This document shows, one piece after another, positions 40,237 to 48,307 of a stretch of DNA of 64,000 bases; within the stretch, counting starts at the first letter, position 1, and the number at the start of each line of letters is the position of its first letter. Source of the stretch: CADCVT01 sp036389155. Its GTDB lineage: Bacteria; Actinomycetota; Thermoleophilia; Solirubrobacterales; Solirubrobacteraceae. The stretch lies in NCBI GenBank assembly GCA_036389155.1, contig DASVQN010000025.1, forward strand, positions 1-64,000. Reading direction: 5' to 3'. Position numbers and translations under genes: made by a program. The notes beneath the pieces are model-generated. The model did no database searches and was not told where the DNA came from. It was given only the letters and a program-made list of their open reading frames with translations.

Positions 40237-41982
40237 ATGCGCCTCTTCCTCCTGCTCGGCACGGTCCTGCTCGCCCTCGCGTTCGCGGCCGCGCCGGCGT
40301 CCGCGAAGACGGTGTTCGAGACGTACCGGGTGCCGACGGTGGACGGCGCGGAGATCGCCGTCGAGGTGATGCGCGACGACAACTTCCGCCATCAGCCGGT
40401 CCTCCTCACGTACTCGCCGTACAACACGCTGAGCGAGACGAACGAGGGCAACCTCGCCAACGACGAGCTGGGGCAGCGGTACGTCCCGCGCGGGTACGCG
40501 CGCGCGGTGGCCGACGTGCTCGGGACGCGGAACTCCTCGGGCTGCTGGGACTACGGCGGCAAGAAGGAGACGCAGTCGGGCGTCGACCTCGTGAAGTTCC
40601 TGGCGCACCGCAAGTGGGCGAGCGGCCGGGTCGGGATGATCGGCGGCTCGTACGACGGGACGACGGCGAACATGGTCGCCTCGCAGGGCAAGCGGGTGCC
40701 CGAGCTGACGGCGATCGTCCCCATCGCGGCGATCTCGCGCTGGTACGGCTACGCGTACGGCAACGGCGTGCGGTACTTCCTGAACTCCGAGGAGCCGACC
40801 GACGAGGGCGTCGACACGCCGCTCGGCTTCGACTTCGGCCTCGTGCGCACGCCGCCGACCGACGCCGACGACCCGAAGGCGGGGGAGAAGCTCGCCTCGC
40901 GCGTCAACCCGTGCGAGTCGCTGCTGCACACGCAGAAGGGCTACGACCAGTCACCCGACTACGACGACTTCTGGCTCGAGCGCGACTACCGCCGGCGCGC
41001 GTCGCGCTTCCGCGCCGCGACGCTCGTCGCGCACGGGTGGCAGGACTACAACGTCAAGCAGGAGGAGGGCGTCGAGCTCTTCCAGGCGATCCCGGTGGCG
41101 CGGCGGCGCGGGCCGACCGGCAGGACCTCCGGCGACGGCGTGCCGCTCAAGCGCATGTACCTGACGCAGGGCTCGCACGGCGCGCCGAGCGGCGACCGCT
41201 GGTACGCGGTGCTCGACGCGTTCCTCGGGCAGTACCTCGCCGGCAGGCGGACCGACATCGAGAGCACGCCGCTGGTCATCACCGACGGGCGCACGGTCAC
41301 CGACGACGGCTCGTACGAGGAGACCGGCTACCGGGGCGAGGACGTCTACCCGGGCCCGAACCACCTGCGCTTCTGGCTGCGCCGCTCGTTCGACCAGGAC
41401 GTCCCGGGCGTGACGCTGCCCGCGCCGTCGACGGGCGAGACCGGCGTGCTCGACGCCACGCCGAACCGGTCGGCCACGAACAACGTCTTCACGTGGTTCG
41501 GCGCGCCGACGTCGGAGGAGCTCGGGAACCGCGACCCGCTCAACGAGGCCGGGCACGGCTACTACTCGCTGTTCTTCGGGACCGCGCCGCTGAAGCAGCC
41601 GGTGCGCGTGCTCGGCGCGCCGGTGCTGGACGCGCGCGTGCGGACGCCCGCGGGCGCGCATCTGACGCCGGTGCTCGTCGACGTCGCGCCCGACGGGACG
41701 ATGACGACCATCGACCGCGGGTTCCTGAACGTCGACTACCGCAACGGCCTGTCGCGCGCCCAGCCGAAGGACGGCGAGTGGGCGCGGGCGAACGTGCGGT
41801 TCCTCCCGCAGGACGTGACGATCGCGGCGGGGCACCGGATCGGCCTGCTGGTGCAGTCGGCCAACACGGTCTGGGCGATCCCGGGCGCGCTCGGCGAGAA
41901 CAACATCGCGACCGGCCCGGTGCCGGGCGTGTTCCCGTCGGGCTCGTCGCTGACGCTGCCGACCACGACCCCCGGCCGCTAG
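40237..41982 (+). CDS. Secreted CocE/NonD-family alpha/beta hydrolase (Xaa-Pro dipeptidyl-peptidase S15-like)
   Basis: This 581-residue exported enzyme has a signal peptide (residues 1-23, ending ASA). The alpha/beta hydrolase core has the nucleophile elbow GGSYDG (Ser about residue 147), the acid in HGWQDYNV and the His in QGSHGAP. The C-terminal beta-sandwich domain (about residues 350-575; HLRFWLRR, GRTVTDDGS) is typical of the CocE/PepX family. It would cleave acyl esters or N-terminal dipeptides outside the cell. The start is ATG 40237. It overlaps the convergent GNAT gene by 4 bp. Confidence 0.9.
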   Translation: MRLFLLLGTVLLALAFAAAPASAKTVFETYRVPTVDGAEIAVEVMRDDNFRHQPVLLTYSPYNTLSETNEGNLANDELGQRYVPRGYARAVADVLGTRNSSGCWDYGGKKETQSGVDLVKFLAHRKWASGRVGMIGGSYDGTTANMVASQGKRVPELTAIVPIAAISRWYGYAYGNGVRYFLNSEEPTDEGVDTPLGFDFGLVRTPPTDADDPKAGEKLASRVNPCESLLHTQKGYDQSPDYDDFWLERDYRRRASRFRAATLVAHGWQDYNVKQEEGVELFQAIPVARRRGPTGRTSGDGVPLKRMYLTQGSHGAPSGDRWYAVLDAFLGQYLAGRRTDIESTPLVITDGRTVTDDGSYEETGYRGEDVYPGPNHLRFWLRRSFDQDVPGVTLPAPSTGETGVLDATPNRSATNNVFTWFGAPTSEELGNRDPLNEAGHGYYSLFFGTAPLKQPVRVLGAPVLDARVRTPAGAHLTPVLVDVAPDGTMTTIDRGFLNVDYRNGLSRAQPKDGEWARANVRFLPQDVTIAAGHRIGLLVQSANTVWAIPGALGENNIATGPVPGVFPSGSSLTLPTTTPGR

Positions 41983-42656
41983 CCGCGCTCGAGTGTCCTC
42001 AGGAAGCGCCCGTCCTCCTCGGCCTCGACGCGGATGCGCCGGACGCCGAGGCGGCCCTGGATGCGCATCACGCCGATCTCGCGGAAGCCGGCCTTCTCGA
42101 CCGCGCGGCGCGAGGGCTGGTTGCGGACGTCGACCTTCGTGATCATCGCGCGGAAGCCGTCGCCCTGGAGCGTGTCGGCGATCTTGGTCCACGCGCCCGG
42201 GGCGACGCCGCGCCCGCGGACGTGGGGCGAGGAGTAGGAGTCCTCGAGCAGGGCGATGTCGGGCGGGAGGGCGAGGTTGCCCTTGGCGCCCCAGATCGGC
42301 GCGGCGGTCGCGAAGGTCCAGCAGCAGAAGGCGGCCCGGTCGCCGTCGACGACGACCCACAGCTGCGCGCCCTGGGTCGCGCGGCTCGCGATCAGCTCGG
42401 GCGTCGGCTTGTTGACGGCGGGGTCCGTCGGGAGGTCCTCGAACAGCACCGCGTCGTCCTGCGAGCCCTTGCGCAGGAGGAACTCGGGGTCGAGCTCGCG
42501 GCGCGGGCGGCCGTGGTCGTCGAGGCGCAGGTGGTACCAGATCTGGCTCGTGTCGACGCGGCGCAGCGGGGAGGTGACGTGCGCCGCGGAGCGGCGGGCG
42601 GTGTCGCGAACGCCGTGCCGGCGGACGGACTGGGCTAGGCGGGCGGGGGCGGACAT
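41979..42656 (-). CDS. GNAT-family N-acetyltransferase
   Basis: This 225-residue protein has a GNAT core with the acetyl-CoA pyrophosphate loop SSPHVRGRGVAPGAWTKIAD, cut here, and the late block VDVRNQPSRRAVEKAGFREIG, the family's strand-helix-strand end. About 40 residues before the core are basic. The substrate is unknown. ATG 42656 is chosen because the upstream frame runs into the tRNA gene. Confidence 0.87.
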   Translation of the reverse strand: MSAPARLAQSVRRHGVRDTARRSAAHVTSPLRRVDTSQIWYHLRLDDHGRPRRELDPEFLLRKGSQDDAVLFEDLPTDPAVNKPTPELIASRATQGAQLWVVVDGDRAAFCCWTFATAAPIWGAKGNLALPPDIALLEDSYSSPHVRGRGVAPGAWTKIADTLQGDGFRAMITKVDVRNQPSRRAVEKAGFREIGVMRIQGRLGVRRIRVEAEEDGRFLRTLERG

Positions 42657-42745
42657 GAGGTCAGTGTTGCCCGCGGGGAGGACGGCATTGTGCGCATACG
42701 GACATACGTTGGTGGTCGGCGCTCCGCGTACCGGCTTGAGGACAG

Positions 42746-42773
42746 AAAAGACCCCGCCGGAGCAGGGCCTTCT
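42746..42773 (-). terminator. Terminator of tRNA-Leu
   Basis: In the leftward direction, AAGGCCC and GGGTCTT arms close a 10-nt loop and are followed by TTTTC just after the tRNA 3' end. This is a good intrinsic terminator. Confidence 0.8.
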
Positions 42774-42777
42774 CGCA

Positions 42778-42862
<85 letters not shown>

Positions 42863-42907
42863 TCGCTGGCGGGGGAACTGTAGCGCGGTGCCTGTGGCGC
42901 CTCCGCC

Positions 42908-42936
42908 TTGCATCCGTCCACCGCTCTCGCTAGCTT
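42908..42936 (+). promoter_or_regulatory. lexA promoter
   Basis: TTGCAT (42908-42913), a 17-nt spacer and TAGCTT (42931-42936) give near-ideal sigma-A geometry. The LexA box begins 2 nt after the -10, so bound LexA would cover the transcription start. Confidence 0.8.
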
Positions 42937-42938
42937 TG

Positions 42939-42952
42939 CGAACACATGTTCG
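42939..42952 (+). promoter_or_regulatory. LexA (SOS) box of lexA
   Basis: CGAACACATGTTCG matches the Gram-positive consensus CGAAC-N4-GTTCG. It provides autoregulation of lexA. Two further boxes of the same type lie at 46842 and 50839. Confidence 0.93.
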
Positions 42953-42985
42953 GTCTGCTCATCCATGCGATCTGAGGAGCACTTC

Positions 42986-43621
42986 GTGGACCTGACGAAG
43001 CGCCAGCAGGAGATCTTCGACTTCATCAAGCGGTACTCGGCGAAGTACGGGTATCCGCCGACGGTGCGCGACATCGGCAAGGCCGTCGGGCTCGCCTCGT
43101 CGTCGACCGTGCACGCGCATCTGGCGAACCTCGAGAAGGCCGGGCTGCTGCGCCGCGACCCCTCGAAGCCGCGGGCGATCGAGCTGCTCGACCGGGCGAT
43201 CGAGAACGTGCGCGACACGGTGGGGTCGGGCGTGCGGTCGGTGGTCGGCGGCGGGGGCATCCCGGTGCTCGGCTCGGTCGCCGCGGGCGCGCCCGTGCTC
43301 GCGGAGGAGAACATCGAGGACTACGTCGACGTCCCGGCGGTCGCCGGCGGCGAGCAGGCGGAGTTCATCCTGAAGGTCAAGGGCGACTCGATGGTCGACG
43401 CGGGGATCCTCGAGGGCGACTACGTCGTCGTCCACCGGCAGGACACCGCCAACGACGGCGACATCGTCGTCGCGCTCGTCGGGGAGGAGGCGACCGTGAA
43501 GACCTTCTACCGCGAGGCGGACCACATCCGCCTGCAGCCTGAGAACGCGCGCCTGGAGCCGATCCGGTCCCGCGACGTGAAGATCCTCGGCCGGATGGTC
43601 GGGCTGCTGAGGCACGTGTGA
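42986..43621 (+). CDS. lexA: LexA repressor
   Basis: This 211-residue SOS repressor has an N-terminal winged helix (residues 1-65: LTKRQQEIFDFIKRYSAKYG, PPTVRDIGKAVGLASSSTVH) and a C-terminal S24 peptidase-like domain. The self-cleavage site is A100-G101 (SVAAGAP), the nucleophile is Ser135 (KGDSMVD) and the general base is Lys172 (EATVKTF). RecA filaments on single-stranded DNA trigger cleavage and open the SOS genes. GTG 42986 is chosen because GAGGAG (42974-42979) sits 6 nt before it; ATG 42965 in the same frame overlaps that ribosome site. A small zinc-ribbon gene follows after 4 bp. Confidence 0.97.
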   Translation: MDLTKRQQEIFDFIKRYSAKYGYPPTVRDIGKAVGLASSSTVHAHLANLEKAGLLRRDPSKPRAIELLDRAIENVRDTVGSGVRSVVGGGGIPVLGSVAAGAPVLAEENIEDYVDVPAVAGGEQAEFILKVKGDSMVDAGILEGDYVVVHRQDTANDGDIVVALVGEEATVKTFYREADHIRLQPENARLEPIRSRDVKILGRMVGLLRHV

Positions 43622-43625
43622 CGCC

Positions 43626-43874
43626 ATGGCGACGCTGACGCTCGACATCGCGCAGAGGAGCCTCCTCGACCCGGTCGAGGAGGCGGCCCGCGCGTCGGCG
43701 ACGCTCGCCGACGGCCCCACGCTCGACGACGTCGTCGCCCGGACGTGGTCGGCGCTCCGCGTCTTGCGCTCCGCCTCGTGCCTGCTCTGCGGCGGCGAGG
43801 TCGCGCCGCGCTACGGCTCCGGGCCGCACCCGGTCGGCGGCGCTTGCCGCTCCTGCGGCACCGAGATCGCCTGA
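43626..43874 (+). CDS. Small zinc-ribbon protein
   Basis: This 82-residue protein has an N-terminal helical half. The C-terminal zinc ribbon is formed by C52-x2-C55 and C74-x2-C77 (CLLCGG, CRSCG). It has no known family. It begins 4 bp after lexA and is probably in the same SOS-controlled transcript, so a DNA- or protein-binding accessory role in the damage response is possible but unproven. Its stop codon is part of the long inverted repeat that follows. Confidence 0.75.
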   Translation: MATLTLDIAQRSLLDPVEEAARASATLADGPTLDDVVARTWSALRVLRSASCLLCGGEVAPRYGSGPHPVGGACRSCGTEIA

Positions 43875-43973
43875 GGGATTCTCGTCGCGCCTGGACGGCG
43901 CCGCTCAGAGGAGCCCGTGCAGAGCACTGTGCCCCTCTGCGCGGACGCGCCCAGCCACGACGCGATCCCTCAG
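43871..43973. repeat. 103-nt imperfect inverted repeat
   Basis: Two arms of 50 nt (43871-43920 and 43924-43973) flank the 3-nt centre AGA. The ends pair perfectly for 9 bp (CTGAGGGAT/ATCCCTCAG), and the centre GTGC-AGA-GCAC and CAGAGG/CCTCTG also pair. Roughly four of five positions match with a one-base slip. It lies between the lexA operon and rnpB. It could be a transcription terminator, a structured RNA, or a MITE/REP-like mobile palindrome. Confidence 0.75.
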
Positions 43974-44001
43974 GCACCGCATCGCTCTCCTCGTGTGGGT
44001 C

Positions 44002-44007
44002 TACACT
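44002..44007 (+). promoter_or_regulatory. -10 element of rnpB
   Basis: TACACT lies about 5-9 nt before the expected RNase P RNA 5' end. The -35 region is weak (GCATCG at 17-nt spacing). Confidence 0.5.
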
Positions 44008-44010
44008 TGT

Positions 44011-44337
<327 letters not shown>

Positions 44338-44338
44338 G

Positions 44339-44370
44339 GAAGAGGCCCCGGCGACGGGGCCTCTTCTATT
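44339..44370 (+). terminator. Terminator of rnpB
   Basis: GAAGAGGCCCCG-gcga-CGGGGCCTCTTC is a perfect 12-bp stem followed by TATTT. It also lies just beyond the stop of the convergent penicillin acylase gene. Confidence 0.9.
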
Positions 44371-44397
44371 TCCCCTCCGACGCGCGGCGAGAATGCG

Positions 44398-46770
44398 TCA
44401 GGGCGCGAGCTCGACCACTTGCTCCCAGGTGCCGCGGTCGAAGAACGGGATGTCGTTCCACGCCGCCGCGCCCTGGGCGCTCACGTCGTACATCTTGCGT
44501 GGCGCCCGCCACTTCGAGACGTCGTCGGTCGAGTACTTGCCGGCGAGGACGGTGAACGTCGCGTCGGCGGCGGCCTGCAGGCCCGCGTCGTCGAGGGTGC
44601 GCAGCGCATACGACTCGCCCAGCGTGATGTCGAACTGGTGCGACGAGCCGGGGGTCCCGAGCAGGTGCTGCGCGCGCTCGACCGCACCGGGCCCGGCCAG
44701 CCTCTCCACCGCGACCTTCTGCGCGTCGGTCTTGAACTGCTCCCAGATCTCGACGCCCGGATCGGTCGTGTTGTTCTGGTCGACCTCGTAGTACGAGCCG
44801 TTCCACTTCAGGAGCGCGTCGAAGATCAGCGCGGCGTGGCCGGTCGAGCCGGCGCCGGCCGCGCGCAGCCGGTTCTCGGCGATCGGGCGCTGCTGCGCCG
44901 TGGTGCCCGCCTTGAACGGGACGCCGCGCGCGCCCTCCCACGACGGCCGCGCGGCGAGGTCGCGGACGATCCGCCGCAGCCACGCCGACCGGTGGTACGG
45001 ACCGGTCGCGCGCTCGCGCGCCTCGGAGTCCCCGTTCGTCCACCCGGCCGACGGCACGTTGTTCCAGTTGAACAGGTAGCCCTGCTTCGGGTTGATGACG
45101 TGCGGCGTCCGGCGCCGCGGCAGCAACCCGCGCCACTCCGCCTCGCCGGTCCCCGGATACGGCAGGCGCTCGTCGAACCCACGCGGTCGCAGCGGGTGCA
45201 GCCCCGGGTGCCAGTAGCCGATGTTCCCCTGCGAGTCGGCCGCGATGATGTTCTCGTTCCACGTGACCTTCTGCAGCGCGCGGTCGACGTCGCGGACGGT
45301 CTTCGCCTCGGTCACCTTCGTCAGCCCCTCGAGCGTCTCCAGCTCGCGCATCCAGATCGCGTAGCGCCGGGCGTACGCCTGGCCGCCGGCGCGCACCTCG
45401 ACCGGCCCGTGCACCGTCCGGCAGATCCGCTCCGTCTTCGACCCCGCGCCCGGCACGACGTCCGGGAACGCGAGGAGGTCGGTGGGTGGGGAGCGGTAGG
45501 TGAACGTCTCGTCGCGGCACTCCATCTGGTGCTCGGCGCCGTTGAAGCGGTACGACTCGGGCGAGACGAGCTCCTCGGCGTAGAGGTCGTCCTCGTCGGA
45601 GAGCCCGCTGGTGTAGCCCCACGCGACGTCCTCGTTGTGGCCGATGGCCACCAGCGGCACGCCCGCCGCCGTCACGCCGCGCACGTCGTAGCCGGGCGCG
45701 TGGACCTCGAGCTCCACGAACAGCTCGGGGATCGAGTAGCCGAGCTGCGGGCCGTTGAACAGGAAGGCGCCGCGGTCCGGCCGCTTCTTGCGCACGGCCA
45801 TCATGTACGAGCCGCCGACGTGCCCGAGCAGGCCCTCCGCGACGTTCGCCCGCGCCGCCGCGGCCGCGCCCTCGGTCGGCAGCGTCCACCCCTTCGACAC
45901 CTCCTGCGTCCGCGCGAACGAGTCGGCCTCGAGCTTGCGCCGCCGCGCCGGCGAGCCCGGCCCCGGCTGGGACGGGAAGACGCCCTCGCGCGGCGGGATC
46001 GTCGGCACGGCGCCCGGCGTGCGGATCGGCAGCAGCGCGTCGAACGCCGTCGGCCCGATCGCGCGCAGCACCTGCAGGTTCTGCAGCTCGACGCCGCTCC
46101 CCGACGGCACGGTGCGCGCGAGGAAGATCCCGACGGCGACCGAGTCGTCGATCGTCCAGTCGTTCAGCGGGACGCCCAGCGCGGCGAACTCGCCGGGCAT
46201 GTCGTCCGGGTTGTTGCGGACGTGCTCGATCCACGCGTTGATGCCGTCCTTGTACGGCGTCAGCCGCTCGCGCAGGCCCGGCGGCAGCGCGTCGAGCATC
46301 TTCGCCCGCTCGCCCGCGGTGTAGTAGTCGCGCCGGGCGATGAGGTCGTCGTCGAGGTACGACGACCCGAGGATCTCCGCCAGCCGGCCGGTCGTCGCGC
46401 GGCGGAAGAGCTCGAGCTGGAAGAGGCGGTCCTGGGCGACGGCGTAGCCGGCGCCCCACCACATGTCCTCGAGCGAGCCCGCGGTGATCGCCGGCACGCC
46501 GAAGCTGTCGCGCACGATCTTGACGCCGGGCTTCGGCGCCTCCTCGACCCCGGGCTGGCCGAAGGTGTGCGGCTTGCGGCGGAAGTTGACGAACAGGTCG
46601 CTCTGGTCGGTGAGGTGCGGCGAGCCGGTGCCGTCGGCCACGCCGGCCGTCGACACGAAGCCGCTCTGCCCGGGCGGCAGGACGTCCTCGGCGTTGACGA
46701 TCCGCGCGGCGGCGGTCGCGGGCAACGCGACGAGGACGAGGAGGGCGAGGACGGCGAGGGGCAGGCGCAC
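44398..46770 (-). CDS. Secreted penicillin acylase family protein (Ntn hydrolase)
   Basis: This protein of about 790 residues belongs to the penicillin amidase family S45, heterodimeric enzymes that cut amides such as penicillin side chains or acyl-homoserine lactones. Residues 1-22 form a signal peptide (VRLPLAVLALLVLVALPATAAA). The alpha part has DSFGVPAITAGSLEDMWWGAGYAVAQDRLFQLE, cut here. The beta-chain nucleophile is the Ser in GGSYMMAV, followed by GAFLFNGPQLGYSIPE and IGHNEDVAWGYTSG. GTG 46770 is favoured because TAGCTT lies 10 nt upstream; GTG 46791 and ATG 46848 are in frame, but the latter falls within a LexA box. Quorum quenching or antibiotic breakdown is possible. Confidence 0.88.
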   Translation of the reverse strand: MRLPLAVLALLVLVALPATAAARIVNAEDVLPPGQSGFVSTAGVADGTGSPHLTDQSDLFVNFRRKPHTFGQPGVEEAPKPGVKIVRDSFGVPAITAGSLEDMWWGAGYAVAQDRLFQLELFRRATTGRLAEILGSSYLDDDLIARRDYYTAGERAKMLDALPPGLRERLTPYKDGINAWIEHVRNNPDDMPGEFAALGVPLNDWTIDDSVAVGIFLARTVPSGSGVELQNLQVLRAIGPTAFDALLPIRTPGAVPTIPPREGVFPSQPGPGSPARRRKLEADSFARTQEVSKGWTLPTEGAAAAARANVAEGLLGHVGGSYMMAVRKKRPDRGAFLFNGPQLGYSIPELFVELEVHAPGYDVRGVTAAGVPLVAIGHNEDVAWGYTSGLSDEDDLYAEELVSPESYRFNGAEHQMECRDETFTYRSPPTDLLAFPDVVPGAGSKTERICRTVHGPVEVRAGGQAYARRYAIWMRELETLEGLTKVTEAKTVRDVDRALQKVTWNENIIAADSQGNIGYWHPGLHPLRPRGFDERLPYPGTGEAEWRGLLPRRRTPHVINPKQGYLFNWNNVPSAGWTNGDSEARERATGPYHRSAWLRRIVRDLAARPSWEGARGVPFKAGTTAQQRPIAENRLRAAGAGSTGHAALIFDALLKWNGSYYEVDQNNTTDPGVEIWEQFKTDAQKVAVERLAGPGAVERAQHLLGTPGSSHQFDITLGESYALRTLDDAGLQAAADATFTVLAGKYSTDDVSKWRAPRKMYDVSAQGAAAWNDIPFFDRGTWEQVVELAP

Positions 46771-46780
46771 GAGGGGGCGC

Positions 46781-46786
46781 AAGCTA
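46781..46786 (-). promoter_or_regulatory. -10 element setting the penicillin acylase start
   Basis: TAGCTT on the minus strand lies 10 nt before GTG 46770, leaving an ideal signal peptide. The divergent imuB promoter and LexA box lie 56 bp further upstream. Confidence 0.45.
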
Positions 46787-46841
46787 GCCACCCGACCGGC
46801 CGCCGCGCGCCGGTTGCGCTTGCGCCGCAACAGAATCGTTG

Positions 46842-46855
46842 CGAACATGTGTTCG
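46842..46855 (+). promoter_or_regulatory. LexA (SOS) box of imuB
   Basis: CGAACATGTGTTCG matches the lexA box in both halves. The putative -10 GAACAT (46843-46848) is inside the box, 17 nt after TTGCGC (46820-46825). Bound LexA would block RNA polymerase. Confidence 0.92.
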
Positions 46856-46860
46856 ATTCG

Positions 46861-48045
46861 ATGATCGTCTGCGTCCTCCTTCCGCGGTTCGCCCTCACCG
46901 TCGCCGCGGCCGACCGCGAGCAGCTGCTCGGCCAGCCCGCCGCGCTCGCCCCCGAGCCCGGGCGCGAGCAGCTCGTCGGCGAGGTCTCGCCCGCGGCCGA
47001 GGCGCAGGGCGTCAGGCCGGGGATGCGCCTCGGCGAGGCGCTCGCGCGCTCCCCGCGGCTCGCGCTCGTCCCGCCCGATCCGGTCGGCGTCGCCGACGCG
47101 TGGGAGGCGGTGTTGAAGCGGCTCGAGTCGATCGGCGCCGCCGTCGAGGCGCCCGCGCCAGGCCAGGCGCTGTTCGACTCCACCGGCCTGCGGCGGCTGC
47201 ACAGCGGCCACCTCGACGGCGTCCTCGAGGCCGCCCGGCGGGCGCTCAAGCGGCCCGCCCGCATCGGCGCCGGCCCGACGCGCTTCGTCGCTCTCGCCGC
47301 CGCGCACACCGCCCGCGCGCGGCGCCCCGTCGTCGTCGCGGGCGACCGCGCGCGGGACTTCCTCGCGGGTCGTCCCGTCGACCTCCTCCGCCACCGCCCG
47401 GGGCTCGAGCGCCTCCCCGAGCAGCTCGAGCGCCTCGGCGTCGCGACGCTCGGCGAGCTCGCGAAGCTGCCGCGCGCCGCGCTGGCCGACCGGTTCGGCA
47501 CCGCCGGCACCCGTGCGCACGAGCTCGCCAGCGGAGAGGACACGCCGGTCCGCCCGCGCGCGGCGAGCGAACGGCTCGAGGAGACGCTCGACCTCCCGGA
47601 GGCGGCTTCCGGCCCGCAGCTCGAGCGCGGGCTGTCGATGCTCGTCGACCGCCTCCTCGCGCGCCGCGACCGCGACGGGCGCACGATCCGCGCGGCGGTC
47701 CTGTCCGCGACGCTCGTCGAGAGCGGCGGGACGTGGCGCGAGCGCGTGGTCTTCCGCGAGGCGACCGCCGATCCCGGCCGGATGATGCTCGTCCTCGCGA
47801 GCCGCCTGCACCTCCTTCCCGCGCCCGCCGAGACCCTCCGCCTCGCCGCCGACCGGCTCGGCCCGTCCCATGCGTCCGGCGACGCGCTGTTCGAGGACGG
47901 CACCGCCGAGCGCCGCGCCCGGCTGCGCGAGGCGGTCGGCCAGGCGCGCGCCGCGGCCGGCCCGGAGGCGGCGCTGCGCGTCCTGGCGGTCGACCCGGAC
48001 TCGCGCGTCCCCGAGCGGCGCGCCGTCCTGACCCCGTTCGAGTAG
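46861..48045 (+). CDS. imuB: ImuB-like Y-family DNA polymerase homologue
   Basis: This 394-residue protein has the Y-family fold without the active-site acids. Where DinB/UmuC polymerases carry an early Asp-x-Ser-x-Glu, the N terminus here reads VLLPRFALTVAAA. The usual S-x-DE motif is replaced by LFDSTGL (residues 104-110). The helix-hairpin-helix part (LPEQLERLGVATLGELAKLP) and the little-finger-like region follow. This matches ImuB, a catalytically inactive hub that ties DnaE2 to the beta clamp in SOS mutagenesis. The start is ATG 46861, 5 nt after the LexA box, without a Shine-Dalgarno sequence. The next gene begins at the very next base. Confidence 0.88.
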   Translation: MIVCVLLPRFALTVAAADREQLLGQPAALAPEPGREQLVGEVSPAAEAQGVRPGMRLGEALARSPRLALVPPDPVGVADAWEAVLKRLESIGAAVEAPAPGQALFDSTGLRRLHSGHLDGVLEAARRALKRPARIGAGPTRFVALAAAHTARARRPVVVAGDRARDFLAGRPVDLLRHRPGLERLPEQLERLGVATLGELAKLPRAALADRFGTAGTRAHELASGEDTPVRPRAASERLEETLDLPEAASGPQLERGLSMLVDRLLARRDRDGRTIRAAVLSATLVESGGTWRERVVFREATADPGRMMLVLASRLHLLPAPAETLRLAADRLGPSHASGDALFEDGTAERRARLREAVGQARAAAGPEAALRVLAVDPDSRVPERRAVLTPFE

Positions 48046-48291
48046 ATGTCGCCCGGCCCGCGTCGCCTCAACGAGCCGCGGCCGGCGCGCGTCCGCGCGG
48101 GCGGAGGAGGGCGGCCGCTGACGATCGCCGGGCGCGAGGTGGACGCCGTGCGCGAGTCGTGGCTCGTCGAGGACCGGTGGTGGACCGACCGGCCGATCCG
48201 CCGGCGCTACTGGGAGGTCGTCACCGCCGACGGGCGCAACCTCGTCGTGTTCCGCGAGATCGAGCGCGGCGCCTGGTTCCTCCAGCGCTGA
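48046..48291 (+). CDS. Small DUF6504-like protein linked to ImuB
   Basis: This 81-residue basic protein has a beta-rich pattern with aromatic residues: GREVDAVRESWLVEDRWW, IRRRYWEVVTADGRNLVVF and GAWFLQR at the end. This fits the short DUF6504 family that accompanies actinobacterial imuB/dinB genes; the assignment is from memory. It is immediately adjacent to imuB with no intergenic base, so it is cotranscribed and SOS-controlled. Its role is unknown and a stabilising partner of ImuB is a reasonable guess. Confidence 0.7.
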   Translation: MSPGPRRLNEPRPARVRAGGGGRPLTIAGREVDAVRESWLVEDRWWTDRPIRRRYWEVVTADGRNLVVFREIERGAWFLQR

Positions 48292-48307
48292 GCGCCGTGC
48301 TGCCACG

